Source: Neorhizobium sp. JUb45 (lineage in GTDB: Bacteria > Pseudomonadota > Alphaproteobacteria > Rhizobiales > Rhizobiaceae). From it: DNA of 64,000 bases. The notes beneath the pieces are model-generated. The model was not told the origin of the DNA and made no database searches. It worked only from the letters and a program-made list of their open reading frames with translations. This document shows, piece by piece, positions 55,972 to 64,000 of the stretch; position 1 is the first letter of the stretch, and each line of letters begins with the position of its first letter. The position numbers and the translations under genes are program-made. The stretch covers positions 992,001 through 1,056,000 of the forward strand of contig NZ_SLYW01000001.1 of the NCBI RefSeq assembly GCF_004343585.1. The letters are read 5' to 3'.

Positions 55972-57192
55972 ATGTCCTTATCCGTTTCCCCCGCCGAACC
56001 GCGCGCGGGTCTGCCACTTGGCGCGCCCGGCATCGGCGCACTTCTCGTCCTCGTTGCCGGCACGCTGGCACTCGGCGCCACTTACGGCCCGGCGCAGGGC
56101 GCGCTGTTTCTCGTCGGCGGCGCACTCGGCATTTCGCTGTATCATGCCGCTTTCGGCTTCACCTCCGCCTGGCGCGTGTTCATCGCCGAGGGCAGGGGGC
56201 GCGGCCTGCGCGTGCAGATGATCCTGCTGGCGCTCGCCGTCATCCTGTTTTTTCCCTTCCTTGCCAGCGGCACGCTGTTCGGCAATGAAGTGCGTGGGAA
56301 CATTTCTCCTGCCGGTCTCGGCGTCATCGCTGGCGCCTTCATGTTCGGCATCGGCATGCAGTTGGGTGGCGGTTGTGCCTCCGGCACGCTGTTTACCGCC
56401 GGCGGCGGCAATGCCCGCATGCTGGTGACGCTGTTTTTCTTCATCGTCGGTTCGCTGATCGGCACGATGCATACCGGCTGGTGGGCCTCCCTGCCGTCGC
56501 TGCCACCGACGGCTTTGTTCCAGACTTTTGGTGCTGCCGGTGGCATTGCCGTCTCGCTTGCCATTTTTGGCGCGATCGCGGCCATCACCGTCTTCGTCGA
56601 AAAGAAGCGCAATGGCGCGCTCGAACAGGCGCCGCCTTCGCCGCGGCACGGTTTTGCGCGTTATCTGCGCGGTCCCTGGCCGCTGGTGTTCGGTGCGATT
56701 GCGCTTGTCATCCTCAATTTCGCAACGCTTGCCATCGCCGGTCGTCCATGGGGCGTCACCTCGGCCTTCGCGCTCTGGGGCGCCAAGGGCGCGCAGCTGA
56801 TCGGTATCGACGTGGCCTCGTGGCCGCACTGGCAGCAGCCGGGCAATGCCAAGGCGCTGGCGCAGAGCGTGTTCGCCGATGTCACCTCGGTCATGGACTT
56901 TGGCATCATCGCTGGCGCCATGCTGGCGGCGGCGCTTGCCGGTAAATTTGCGCCGAGCCTGGACATTCCACTGCGCTCGATCTTTGCGGCCGTCGCTGGT
57001 GGTCTGCTGCTCGGTTATGGCGCGCGCATTGCGTATGGCTGCAATATCGGCGCCTATTTTTCAGGCATTGCATCCGGCAGCCTTCACGGCTACCTTTGGG
57101 CCGTGGCAGCCTTTGCGGGCAATGTCATCGGCGTGCGTCTGCGCCCATGGTTCTTCATGGAGCGGCGGAACGTTCTGCGGACAGACGGTTAG
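55972..57192 (+). CDS. YeeE/YedE (TsuA-like) sulfur-compound transporter
   Basis: The 406-aa protein has about ten membrane segments in two similar halves. Conserved Cys motifs of the family are present in GIGMQLGGGCASGTLFTAGGGNARM near residue 120-145 and GYGARIAYGCNIGAYFSGIASGS near 344-366. Characterised members take up thiosulfate through a relay of such Cys residues; the proteins are also known as DUF395. No rhodanese or TusA-like gene sits next to it, so the substrate is inferred. A good AGGAG precedes the ATG. Confidence 0.9.
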   Translation: MSLSVSPAEPRAGLPLGAPGIGALLVLVAGTLALGATYGPAQGALFLVGGALGISLYHAAFGFTSAWRVFIAEGRGRGLRVQMILLALAVILFFPFLASGTLFGNEVRGNISPAGLGVIAGAFMFGIGMQLGGGCASGTLFTAGGGNARMLVTLFFFIVGSLIGTMHTGWWASLPSLPPTALFQTFGAAGGIAVSLAIFGAIAAITVFVEKKRNGALEQAPPSPRHGFARYLRGPWPLVFGAIALVILNFATLAIAGRPWGVTSAFALWGAKGAQLIGIDVASWPHWQQPGNAKALAQSVFADVTSVMDFGIIAGAMLAAALAGKFAPSLDIPLRSIFAAVAGGLLLGYGARIAYGCNIGAYFSGIASGSLHGYLWAVAAFAGNVIGVRLRPWFFMERRNVLRTDG

Positions 57193-57349
57193 TGGGCCTG
57201 GGGAGCGGCTCGTTAATCATGATCTGCCGCTCCAGCGCCGCATTTTGGCTAAATTTTCGTCCGTAATCGACTGTATTAGCGCGGTCGAATACGGGTCGGG
57301 GATCGAAATCAGGGGCGGCGTCAACATTTTGGTTACCATAATTCGGCAT
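57155..57349 (-). CDS. Possible 64-aa hydrophilic protein, partly antisense to the transporter end
   Basis: A frame starting at ATG 57349 reads MPNYGNQNVDAAPDFDPRP and continues with a balanced, non-repetitive composition to TGA at 57155, overlapping the last 38 bases of the transporter on the opposite strand. GC at third positions is lower than in neighbours, and the ribosome-binding site is weak. It may be a real small gene or chance; there is no recognised family. Confidence 0.25.
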   Translation of the reverse strand: MPNYGNQNVDAAPDFDPRPVFDRANTVDYGRKFSQNAALERQIMINEPLPRPTNRLSAERSAAP

Positions 57350-57474
57350 TCTCTTCGTCAACCGGTGATCGATGGTTCTGGGGCTTTGAGTCTCCAGCCA
57401 TGCGTTTCACCCGATTTCGGTGGCGCAGCGTTCGGTCGCGCCCCCGGTTTGCGTAGAGTGTTCGGGTAACCAGT

Positions 57475-58908
57475 ATGGCGCTGACGATAGACAGTTTCGA
57501 AAATCCTTATGAGCGCCCCGCCGGCAAAAAAGCTGGCCACAAGGCCAAGGCTGGCAAGGGCAAATCAAAAGCCGCTTTCCTCGGTACCGTCATTCTCGGC
57601 GCAACGCTGCTCGGCGGCGTCTGGGTCGGCGCGGCGGTTCTGTCGGTCGGCAAGATGGCCGGCACGACGGGTCTGACCCCGCAGCCAAAATTCCAGACAG
57701 TTCTGTCCATGCGTGTCGCCTCGCCGGTGCCGGTCGAGCAGAACCATCTGCTGTCCGCACAGGCCGATCCGCAGCGCCTGATCAATGTTTCCAAATTTTC
57801 GCGGATCCCGACAACGGTCGATCCGAAGGCGGGCCGCCTCGAAGGCGCCGAAGCCTCGGTGATGGCGGCTCTGCGTCCGCACGATGATGCTGTGCGTGGC
57901 GGTCTCGATGCCGCACTGGCGAAGGCGGCACAGAAGGCGAAGTCTGCCGACGACGAACGCCAGTTCGCCGCCTTGATGGCTGCCCGGCCGGATGCCGATG
58001 CAATTCGCAATGCGCTGATGCCGGCCATGGAAAATATCGTTGCCGTCGCGCCGCGCGGCGAAATGCCGGATGTCTTTCAGGATGTCACGCCGGCCACCAC
58101 CGTTGCCGAGCTGAACACTATCGAACCTGTTGAAGTCGAGGCCGTCGAGCTTGCTTCCGCCGAACCGGTTGCGCCTGCCAAGTCGACTGAGCTTGCTCTA
58201 GCCGATGCCCTGCCGAAAAATGGCCCGATGCCGTTTGGCCGTCCGGAAACAGCAAAAGTGGTTGCCGCTGCCAAGCCGACGACCGAGAATGCCACACCGC
58301 GCAGCGGTCTCGATGCCATCGCTCGCGTTTCGCCGCAGAAGCCGGCGCGTGACGAAAAGCCCGACACGGTTCTCGCCTACGCCAAGCCCGATAATCCGAT
58401 GCGTCAGACGGCACCGTCTGCTCCGTCGCGTTCGGCGCCCAACTGGCCGGGCATCGGCACTAAGGTTGCGGTCTACGACATCACCAACGCCACCGTGTAC
58501 ATGCCGGATGGCAGCAAGCTCGAAGCCCATTCCGGCATCGGCAAGCTGCGTGACGACCCCAAGATGACGCATGTGAAGATGAAGGGCCCGACGCCCGCCG
58601 GAACCTACAGGCTGTCGATGCGCGAATCGCTTTTCCACGGCGTTGCCGCCATCCGTCTGAACCCCGTCGATGGCAAGAACCCACTCAACCGTACAGGTCT
58701 TCTCGCCCACAGCTACCTGCTTCGTACCCGTGGCGACAGCCATGGCTGCGTTGCCTTTGCCCAGTACGACAAATTCCTGGCCGCCTTCCGCCGCGGCGAA
58801 GTCACCCATATGGTGATCGTCGATGAATGGAACGGCAAGCGCCCCGGTCGCGGCACGTCCTCCGGCAAGACGCTGGTCGACCTGTTCCGCGGCAATAACG
58901 ACGCCTGA
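57475..58908 (+). CDS. Membrane-anchored DUF2778 (Tlde1-type L,D-transpeptidase-like) protein
   Basis: The 477-aa protein has a short basic N-terminus, one membrane helix (about 33-57), a long Ala/Pro-rich periplasmic region (about 75-320) and a C-terminal DUF2778 domain (about 330-477). The catalytic-looking motif is GDSHGCVAF with His423 and Cys425, preceded by LLAHSYLLRTRG. Pfam now calls this domain Tlde1 after type VI effectors that cut or exchange peptidoglycan stem peptides. Here there is no effector context and the protein is anchored, so a housekeeping role in cell-wall modification is inferred; rhizobia rely heavily on L,D-cross-links. Confidence 0.82.
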   Translation: MALTIDSFENPYERPAGKKAGHKAKAGKGKSKAAFLGTVILGATLLGGVWVGAAVLSVGKMAGTTGLTPQPKFQTVLSMRVASPVPVEQNHLLSAQADPQRLINVSKFSRIPTTVDPKAGRLEGAEASVMAALRPHDDAVRGGLDAALAKAAQKAKSADDERQFAALMAARPDADAIRNALMPAMENIVAVAPRGEMPDVFQDVTPATTVAELNTIEPVEVEAVELASAEPVAPAKSTELALADALPKNGPMPFGRPETAKVVAAAKPTTENATPRSGLDAIARVSPQKPARDEKPDTVLAYAKPDNPMRQTAPSAPSRSAPNWPGIGTKVAVYDITNATVYMPDGSKLEAHSGIGKLRDDPKMTHVKMKGPTPAGTYRLSMRESLFHGVAAIRLNPVDGKNPLNRTGLLAHSYLLRTRGDSHGCVAFAQYDKFLAAFRRGEVTHMVIVDEWNGKRPGRGTSSGKTLVDLFRGNNDA

Positions 58909-58930
58909 AACCAGGCGCCGACAGATGAAA

Positions 58931-58956
58931 GCGCCGCCCGAGAGGGTGGCGTTTTG
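58931..58956 (+). terminator. Terminator of the DUF2778 gene
   Basis: gcgccgccc (58931-58939) pairs with gggtggcgt (58944-58952, two G-T pairs) around gaga, followed by tttt. Confidence 0.7.
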
Positions 58957-59088
58957 CGTTTTCAGGCATGCAGATGTTTGCATTTTGTAACAGGATGAAA
59001 AGCGCACTTGACGATTGCCTTGCATGGTCGCGATTATCCGTCACGCCCAAATCAAGCCACTTCGAATGCGACCGGAAAGCCCTGATAA

Positions 59089-60204
59089 ATGCCGTTTCTG
59101 CCGTTCCTCGAATACCGCGCCGCTTGGCGCTCTGCGCTACGCCGTTTGTCCCTGACCGGCCGGCGCCGCATCATTTCCGCCGCCGCCCTTGCGGTCACAG
59201 TCAGCCTGTTTGCTGCGGGCGGCGTCTCGGCGCAGGCAGAAAGATCGTTCGGCGTAGCGTCCGCCTGCCGTGCCGATTATCGACAGTTCTGCCGTGGCAT
59301 GCGTCCCGGCGGCGGAGCTATCGCCGCTTGTCTTCGGGAACACCACGCTTCCCTGTCTGCCGGTTGCGCCACGGCACTCGAGGCCGCCAATGCCGATCGC
59401 CGTCGCGGTGGGCCGGTCAGTGAAGCGACCCGGCTGCCGGAGGGCGTGCGCATCCAGCATGATATCGCCTATGGCCCGGCGGCGGAGCAGCGTCTTGATC
59501 TCTACCGGCCGGACAGATTGCCCAGCGATGCGCCGGTCATCGTCATGGTGCATGGCGGCGCCTGGGCGCTCGGATCGAAATCGGCCGCCAATGTAGTCGA
59601 CAACAAGGTGGCGCACTGGCTGCCCAAGGGCGTGATTTTTATCTCCGTCGAAACGAGGCTCCTGCCGAAGGCCGATCCACTGCAGCAGGCGCAGGATGTG
59701 GCGGCAGCCCTTGCCTTCGTGCAGGACAAAGCCGTGTCATGGGGCGGTGATCGCCGAAAAATCGTCCTGATGGGGCATTCGGCCGGCGCCCATGTCGCCA
59801 TGCTGGTCACCGCCGATCCGGACCTTCAGGCTGCGGCAGGGGTAAAGCCGTGGCGTGCCACGGTGGCACTCGACAGCGGCGCCTATGATGTGACAGCGTT
59901 GATGCGTGCCGGCCACGCCCGCCTGTTCGACCGCGCTTTCGGCAAGGACCCCGCTTTCTGGGAGAAGACCTCACCGCTGGCCCAGATGAATAAGGCCGGG
60001 AGCATACCACCGGTTCTGCTTGTCTGCTCCAGCCTGCGCCGCGTCTCCTGCGATCAGGCCCGCGCCTTTGCGCAGAAGGCCGGCCCGAAGGCGGAAGTCC
60101 TGCCTGTGGCGCTGCGGCACGGCGATATCAATGCACGGCTTGGCACGCCGGGTATCTATACCGCCGATGTTGATGCGTTTCTGCGCCGGCAGGGGGTGAG
60201 GTAG
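59089..60204 (+). CDS. Secreted fusion of a Cys-rich repeat and an alpha/beta hydrolase
   Basis: The 371-aa protein has a basic N-terminus and a hydrophobic segment (about 29-47, ending VSAQA), so it should be exported. Residues about 59-97 carry a Cys-rich repeat (ACRADYRQFCRGMRPGGGAIAACLREHHASLSAGCATAL) with four Cys. A serine hydrolase domain follows: oxyanion HGGAW near 154, nucleophile Ser231 in GHSAGAH, and a C-terminal acid and His (LRHGDINA). It resembles BD-FAE/Est-type carboxylesterases. The substrate is unknown. The combination of the two domains is unusual. Confidence 0.8.
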   Translation: MPFLPFLEYRAAWRSALRRLSLTGRRRIISAAALAVTVSLFAAGGVSAQAERSFGVASACRADYRQFCRGMRPGGGAIAACLREHHASLSAGCATALEAANADRRRGGPVSEATRLPEGVRIQHDIAYGPAAEQRLDLYRPDRLPSDAPVIVMVHGGAWALGSKSAANVVDNKVAHWLPKGVIFISVETRLLPKADPLQQAQDVAAALAFVQDKAVSWGGDRRKIVLMGHSAGAHVAMLVTADPDLQAAAGVKPWRATVALDSGAYDVTALMRAGHARLFDRAFGKDPAFWEKTSPLAQMNKAGSIPPVLLVCSSLRRVSCDQARAFAQKAGPKAEVLPVALRHGDINARLGTPGIYTADVDAFLRRQGVR

Positions 60205-60209
60205 AGGTT

Positions 60210-60980
60210 TTACACCTCCACCACAAAGGCCGGATCGAAATTGGCAAATGTCTCTTCGCCCGGATAACCGCGCGGGTAGGCCAGCACGCGGGTGTCGCCG
60301 ATCATGTAGTCGCTGTGGTGATGGATGTGGCCGTGGATCCACAGATCCGGCTTTCCGACTGCAATCAGGTCGGTGAGATCTGAAGCATAGGCGGCGGCAC
60401 TCAGCGTGCCGCGGTCCGCTGTCGGTAGTGATCGTTCGCTGGGTGCGTGGTGGGTAACGACGGCCAGCGGGGCGTTCCGTTCGGCGGTCGTTGCTGCTTC
60501 GATGGCGGTGCGGTCAAGGCGGTGCTTGTGCACGCTCTGAAAGGGCAGGAATTTGCTGAATGGTTTTTTCGACAGCCTGATCCTGCGATAATCGTTCATG
60601 CGGCTTTTGGCGTCTTCTATGGCGCTGTCCTGCCAGCCGTTCAGGTTGAAATCCGTCCACAAAGTGCCGCCAACAAACAGCACACCGCTGATCTCGATCG
60701 TTTCGCCATCGAGATAAAACAGGTTCTCGACGGTGGCGGCATATGCCTTGCCAGCCAGAATGCTTTCGCCGAAGGTGGCGTCGTAAAATTCATGATTGCC
60801 GGCCACGAACACCACCGGCATGTGCGGTGCTATATTTTGGGTGATCCATTCAAGGCTAGGCACCACGCCCTTGGTCAGCACATCGCCAGCCACCACGCAG
60901 ACATCCGCCTCCGGTATCGTCAGCGGCAGCGGTAGCGCGGAAAATTCGAGATGCAGGTCGGACATCACCCAGAGACGCAT
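60210..60980 (-). CDS. Calcineurin-like metallophosphoesterase
   Basis: The 256-aa protein carries the dinuclear metal motifs of the family: MSDLHLE (residues 6-12), VVAGDVLTKG near 29-38, FVAGNHEF near 58-65, THHAP near 176 and HGHIHHHSDY near 220. No signal peptide is seen, so it should be cytoplasmic. Natural substrate unknown (phosphodiester or phosphomonoester). It lies convergent to the hydrolase fusion (5 bp between stops) and 20 bp downstream of the helicase gene on the same strand, so it may be co-transcribed with the helicase. Confidence 0.87.
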   Translation of the reverse strand: MRLWVMSDLHLEFSALPLPLTIPEADVCVVAGDVLTKGVVPSLEWITQNIAPHMPVVFVAGNHEFYDATFGESILAGKAYAATVENLFYLDGETIEISGVLFVGGTLWTDFNLNGWQDSAIEDAKSRMNDYRRIRLSKKPFSKFLPFQSVHKHRLDRTAIEAATTAERNAPLAVVTHHAPSERSLPTADRGTLSAAAYASDLTDLIAVGKPDLWIHGHIHHHSDYMIGDTRVLAYPRGYPGEETFANFDPAFVVEV

Positions 60981-61000
60981 GCCCGACTTCCCTTTTCAGA

Positions 61001-63553
61001 TCAGGTTTTCACCCGCTCGACAAACCCGTCCAGCACACGCTTTTCACCGGCGCGGTCGAACTCGATCGTCAGCTTGTTGCCTTCCACGGCCGACACATTG
61101 CCATTGCCGAACTTGATATGGAAAACCCGGTCGCCGACGAAAAATTTCGATGGCGTGGCGGAGACAGATTTCGCCACCAGTTCGCCGTCGATCGTGCGGC
61201 CGCGCGGGCCACTTTCGCCGTAACCGATGCGTTCCACCGCGTGACCGGAGCGCGAGCCCCAGTTGTCGCGGGTGGCGTCGGTCTTGTTGGCCTGCGCGCG
61301 TTTCCAGCCGGGCGTCGAATAGGAATTGGCGAACGGTTCGGCCTTGTCGAAGCGCGACTGGCCGTATCCGCCACGCCCGCCATAGCCGCCGTAACTCGAA
61401 TCCGAAGGTTCGGCGACGTCGACATGCGCCGGCGGCAGTTCGTCGAGGAAACGCGACGGTAGCGTCGATTGCCACAGGCCGTGGATGCGTCGGTTTGAGA
61501 CGAACCACAGATGGCAGCGGTGTTTGGCGCGCGTCAGGCCTACATAGGCGAGGCGGCGTTCTTCCTCCAGCCCCGAGCGGCCTCCTTCGTCCAGCGCGCG
61601 CTGGTGCGGAAACAGGCCTTCTTCCCAGCCGGGCAGGAACACGGTGTCGAATTCCAGACCCTTTGCCGAGTGCAGGGTCATGATCGACACGGCATCGAGG
61701 TTTTCGTTGGTTTCGGCGTCCATCACCAGCGACACGTGTTCGAGGAAACCGCGCATGCTCTCGAACTGCTCCATCGAGCGGACCAGTTCCTTCAGGTTTT
61801 CCAGACGCCCTGGCGCTTCCGCCGATTTGTCGTTTTTCCACATGTCGGTGTAACCCGACTCTTCCAAAATCTGTTCGGCAAGTTCGGTATGCGGCGCGTT
61901 TTCCAGCCGCTCCTGCCAGTTCTTGAAACTCTGGATGACGTCGAACAGCGCCTTGCGGGCTTTCGGCTTCAGCTCATCCGTCTCGATCATGTCGGTGGCG
62001 GCTGCCAGCATCGGAATGTCGCGGGCGCGGGCATAATCATGCAGGTTGCGGATGGTGGTGTCGCCAAGGCCGCGTTTCGGCGTGTTGACGATCCGCTCGA
62101 AGGCGAGATCGTCGGCCGGCTGGCAGACGAGGCGAAAGTAAGCCATCGCATCGCGCACTTCGAGACGCTCGTAGAATCGCGGGCCGCCGATGACGCGGTA
62201 ATTCAGGCCGAGCGTGACAAACCGGTCTTCGAACTCGCGCATCTGGAAGGAGGCGCGCACGAGGATCGCCATGTCGTTCAGCGCATGTTTCTTGCCGTCA
62301 TGGCCGTCGCCGCGTTGAAGGCGCTCGATTTCCTCGCCGACGGCGCGGGCTTCTTCCTCACTGTCCCAGGCGGCATGCACCTGAACCTTTTCATCGTTCG
62401 GGTCGCTGCGGTCGGTGAACAGGGTTTTGCCCAGTCGCCCCTCATTGTGGGCGATCAGATGGCCGGCGGCACCCAGAATATGCTCTGTGGAGCGATAATT
62501 GCGCTCCAGCTTGATCACCTTGGCGCCGAGAAAATCCTTTTCGAAGCGGAGGATGTTGTCCACTTCGGCACCGCGCCAGCCATAGATCGACTGGTCGTCG
62601 TCACCGACGCAGCAGACATTTTGCGGCACGCCCTTGGGGCGCTGCGCGAGCAGCCGCAGCCACATATACTGGGCGGTGTTGGTGTCCTGATACTCGTCCA
62701 CCAGAATATAGCGGAACCGCTCGTGATATTCCTTCAGGAGATCCGGCGCCTTGCGAAACAGCGCGATCGGATGTAGCAGAAGGTCGCCGAAATCGCAGGC
62801 GTTGAGCGTGCGCAGCCGCGCCTGATAAGCGGCATAGAGTTCGCGGCCCTTGCCATTGGCAAAAGCGCGGGCATCACCTTCCGGGATATCCGGCGGCAAC
62901 AAGCCCTTGTTCTTCCAGCCGTCGATCATGCCGGCAAACTGTTTGGCCGGCCAGCGCTTGTCGTCCAGACCCTCGGCCTGGATCAGCTGCTTGATCAGCC
63001 GTACCACGTCGTCCGTATCGAGAATGGTGAAATCTGAGCGCAGGCCCACCAGTTCCGCATGACGGCGCAAAAGTTTCACGCCGATCGAGTGAAACGTGCC
63101 GAGCCAAGGCATGCCCTCGACGGCACCGCCGACCAGAACGCCGATACGTTCCTTCATCTCGCGCGCCGCCTTGTTGGTGAAGGTCACCGCAAGGATCTGG
63201 CTGGGCCAGGCTTTGCCCGTTTCGAGAATGTGGGCGATGCGGGTGGTCAGCACGCGGGTCTTGCCGGTGCCGGCGCCGGCAAGAACCAGAACCGGACCAT
63301 CGGTTGTTTCCACCGCTTCGCGCTGTTCCGGGTTGAGGCCGGAGAGATAATCCGGGGCAGGACGGCTCTGGCCGCGCGCTGCCATCGCACGCGCAGCAAT
63401 GCCCAGACCGCTTGGGCCCAGACCGCTTGGGCCAAGTCCGCCGCCTGCCGGGGCCGGTTCGGCCGGCACAGGCGCTGAAGCGCCGCGGCTCTGGGGGCGG
63501 CGGGGTTCCGGCTCTTCGTCGAAGAACGGAATATCATCGAAACTGTTGCTCAT
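61001..63553 (-). CDS. uvrD: UvrD/PcrA-type SF1 DNA helicase
   Basis: This is a 3'-5' helicase for mismatch and excision repair. The 850-aa protein has a disordered N-terminal extension (about 1-68, acidic then Pro/Gly-rich with two GLGPS repeats), then motif I GAGTGKT at 93-99, motif II VDEYQDTNTAQ, motif III CVGDDDQSIYGWRGA, motif IV ERNYRSTEHIL, motif V TLHSAKGLEFDTVFLPGWEEGLFPH and VI YVGLTRAKHRC. It ends in a Tudor-like C-terminal tail (FVGDRVFHIKFGNGNVSAVEGNKLTIEFD), which binds RNA polymerase in PcrA/UvrD. ATG 63553 was used; a longer frame from 63622 has no support. Confidence 0.94.
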   Translation of the reverse strand: MSNSFDDIPFFDEEPEPRRPQSRGASAPVPAEPAPAGGGLGPSGLGPSGLGIAARAMAARGQSRPAPDYLSGLNPEQREAVETTDGPVLVLAGAGTGKTRVLTTRIAHILETGKAWPSQILAVTFTNKAAREMKERIGVLVGGAVEGMPWLGTFHSIGVKLLRRHAELVGLRSDFTILDTDDVVRLIKQLIQAEGLDDKRWPAKQFAGMIDGWKNKGLLPPDIPEGDARAFANGKGRELYAAYQARLRTLNACDFGDLLLHPIALFRKAPDLLKEYHERFRYILVDEYQDTNTAQYMWLRLLAQRPKGVPQNVCCVGDDDQSIYGWRGAEVDNILRFEKDFLGAKVIKLERNYRSTEHILGAAGHLIAHNEGRLGKTLFTDRSDPNDEKVQVHAAWDSEEEARAVGEEIERLQRGDGHDGKKHALNDMAILVRASFQMREFEDRFVTLGLNYRVIGGPRFYERLEVRDAMAYFRLVCQPADDLAFERIVNTPKRGLGDTTIRNLHDYARARDIPMLAAATDMIETDELKPKARKALFDVIQSFKNWQERLENAPHTELAEQILEESGYTDMWKNDKSAEAPGRLENLKELVRSMEQFESMRGFLEHVSLVMDAETNENLDAVSIMTLHSAKGLEFDTVFLPGWEEGLFPHQRALDEGGRSGLEEERRLAYVGLTRAKHRCHLWFVSNRRIHGLWQSTLPSRFLDELPPAHVDVAEPSDSSYGGYGGRGGYGQSRFDKAEPFANSYSTPGWKRAQANKTDATRDNWGSRSGHAVERIGYGESGPRGRTIDGELVAKSVSATPSKFFVGDRVFHIKFGNGNVSAVEGNKLTIEFDRAGEKRVLDGFVERVKT
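63402..63431. repeat. Two tandem copies of a 15-bp unit in the helicase N-terminus
   Basis: cccagaccgcttggg occurs at 63402-63416 and again at 63417-63431 without gap, in frame, so the protein gains a repeated GLGPS. The repeat sits in a disordered extension and can vary in copy number. Confidence 0.85.
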
Positions 63554-63848
63554 GGGGGCCAATGTAGTGATTCGGAACCGAAAGGCCAGAAAAGATGTTC
63601 TGGTTTCATTCCATTTGCGCATGTCCGCTGTGGACTTTTTCAGGTGTAGCCACAGTAAAGGCGGAAACGGGCAGCCCTATGGCGGGCACTATGCACAGCA
63701 AATCATCGCAACTGCCCAAGGCATTCGCATCTGACATATGCGTGAAATTCCCGTAGGTTACAAATCGGTAAGGTGTCTCGCCAAGCATTGCGCAAATAGG
63801 CCGAAACGAAGATACTTCACCCAATCAAGTTGAATGCCGGAGGAATGC

Positions 63849-64000
63849 ATGCGGATCGGAAACCAGCTCCTGACCTCGGTGGCACTGTTGCTTGCGGGCC
63901 TCTGTCTGTGGGTCTGGTTGTCGGCAGATGCCGGCCGTACGCTGGTCTCGATGGGCGTTCCCGAAAGCGTGGTGGCAAAGATCAACCCCGCCGCCATAGA
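63849..64000 (+). CDS. Start of a membrane-anchored protein, cut by the window edge
   Basis: ATG 63849 follows ggagg at six-base spacing. The first 50 codons give a short basic N-terminus, one hydrophobic segment (LLTSVALLLAGLCLWVWL) and a start of a periplasmic part (SADAGRTLVSMGVPESVVAK). This layout suits the periplasmic adaptor (HlyD/MFP) subunit of an RND efflux pump, and I recall similar N-termini in Agrobacterium, but the visible part does not prove it. Confidence 0.55.
   Translation, partial: MRIGNQLLTSVALLLAGLCLWVWLSADAGRTLVSMGVPESVVAKINPAAI

Noticed and set aside
63606..63824. A 72-codon minus-strand frame upstream of the helicase gene
   Set aside because: No ribosome-binding site, odd composition, no known family; region is more likely a promoter.

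Overview
The window reads as chromosomal DNA of a Rhizobiaceae alphaproteobacterium (Agrobacterium/Rhizobium type). Supporting signs are the GC-rich coding bias, rnpB directly upstream of a large division and cell-wall (dcw) cluster, a long FtsZ with a Pro/Gln/Ala linker, btaAB betaine-lipid genes, a PPi-type phosphofructokinase, and alphaproteobacterial families such as CreA, DUF1127-like and DUF2778. I found no insertion sequence, prophage, CRISPR array or tRNA. Genus-level assignment is inference from protein resemblance only.

Left part (1-16.8 kb): the 3' part of an ABC-F translation factor (ettA), an ArsR-methyltransferase regulator with a perfect palindromic operator next to metF, a 25-codon hydrophobic peptide gene, a DMT exporter, three peptidoglycan-cleaving enzymes (MltB type, GH25 lipoprotein, SLT lipoprotein), btaBA for phosphate-free membrane lipid, a serine hydrolase, a LysE exporter, pfp, djlA, an AmpD-like amidase and an FAD oxidoreductase.

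Central part (16.8-43.2 kb): rnpB, then four MraZ boxes and mraZ-rsmH-ftsL-ftsI-murE-murF-mraY-murD-ftsW-murG-murC-murB, mostly with overlapping or nearly touching reading frames. This run ends in a tandemly duplicated pair of tiny membrane-protein genes and a strong terminator. An oppositely oriented MFS transporter then splits the cluster, which resumes as ddlB-ftsQ-ftsA-ftsZ, followed by lpxC, bamD and recN. Together these make lipid II from UDP-MurNAc, flip or polymerise it at the septum, place the FtsZ ring, and supply lipid A and outer-membrane assembly.

Right part (43.2-64 kb): mixed housekeeping and accessory genes: cytochrome b561, ligA, a GNAT acetyltransferase, a HigBA toxin-antitoxin pair, a DEDDh exonuclease, creA, cheW, a 51-aa membrane protein with a possibly leaderless promoter, a SCO1 copper chaperone, prmA, a DUF1127-like peptide, an M24B aminopeptidase, the AzlCD exporter, pncA, a YeeE/YedE sulfur transporter, a membrane-anchored DUF2778 (Tlde1-type) protein, a Cys-rich-repeat/hydrolase fusion, a phosphoesterase, a UvrD-type helicase, and the first codons of a membrane-anchored protein that runs off the end.

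The least explained items are the duplicated two-gene membrane module inside the dcw cluster (31.6-32.4 kb) and the stand-alone tiny hydrophobic proteins at 3.3 and 49.5 kb.
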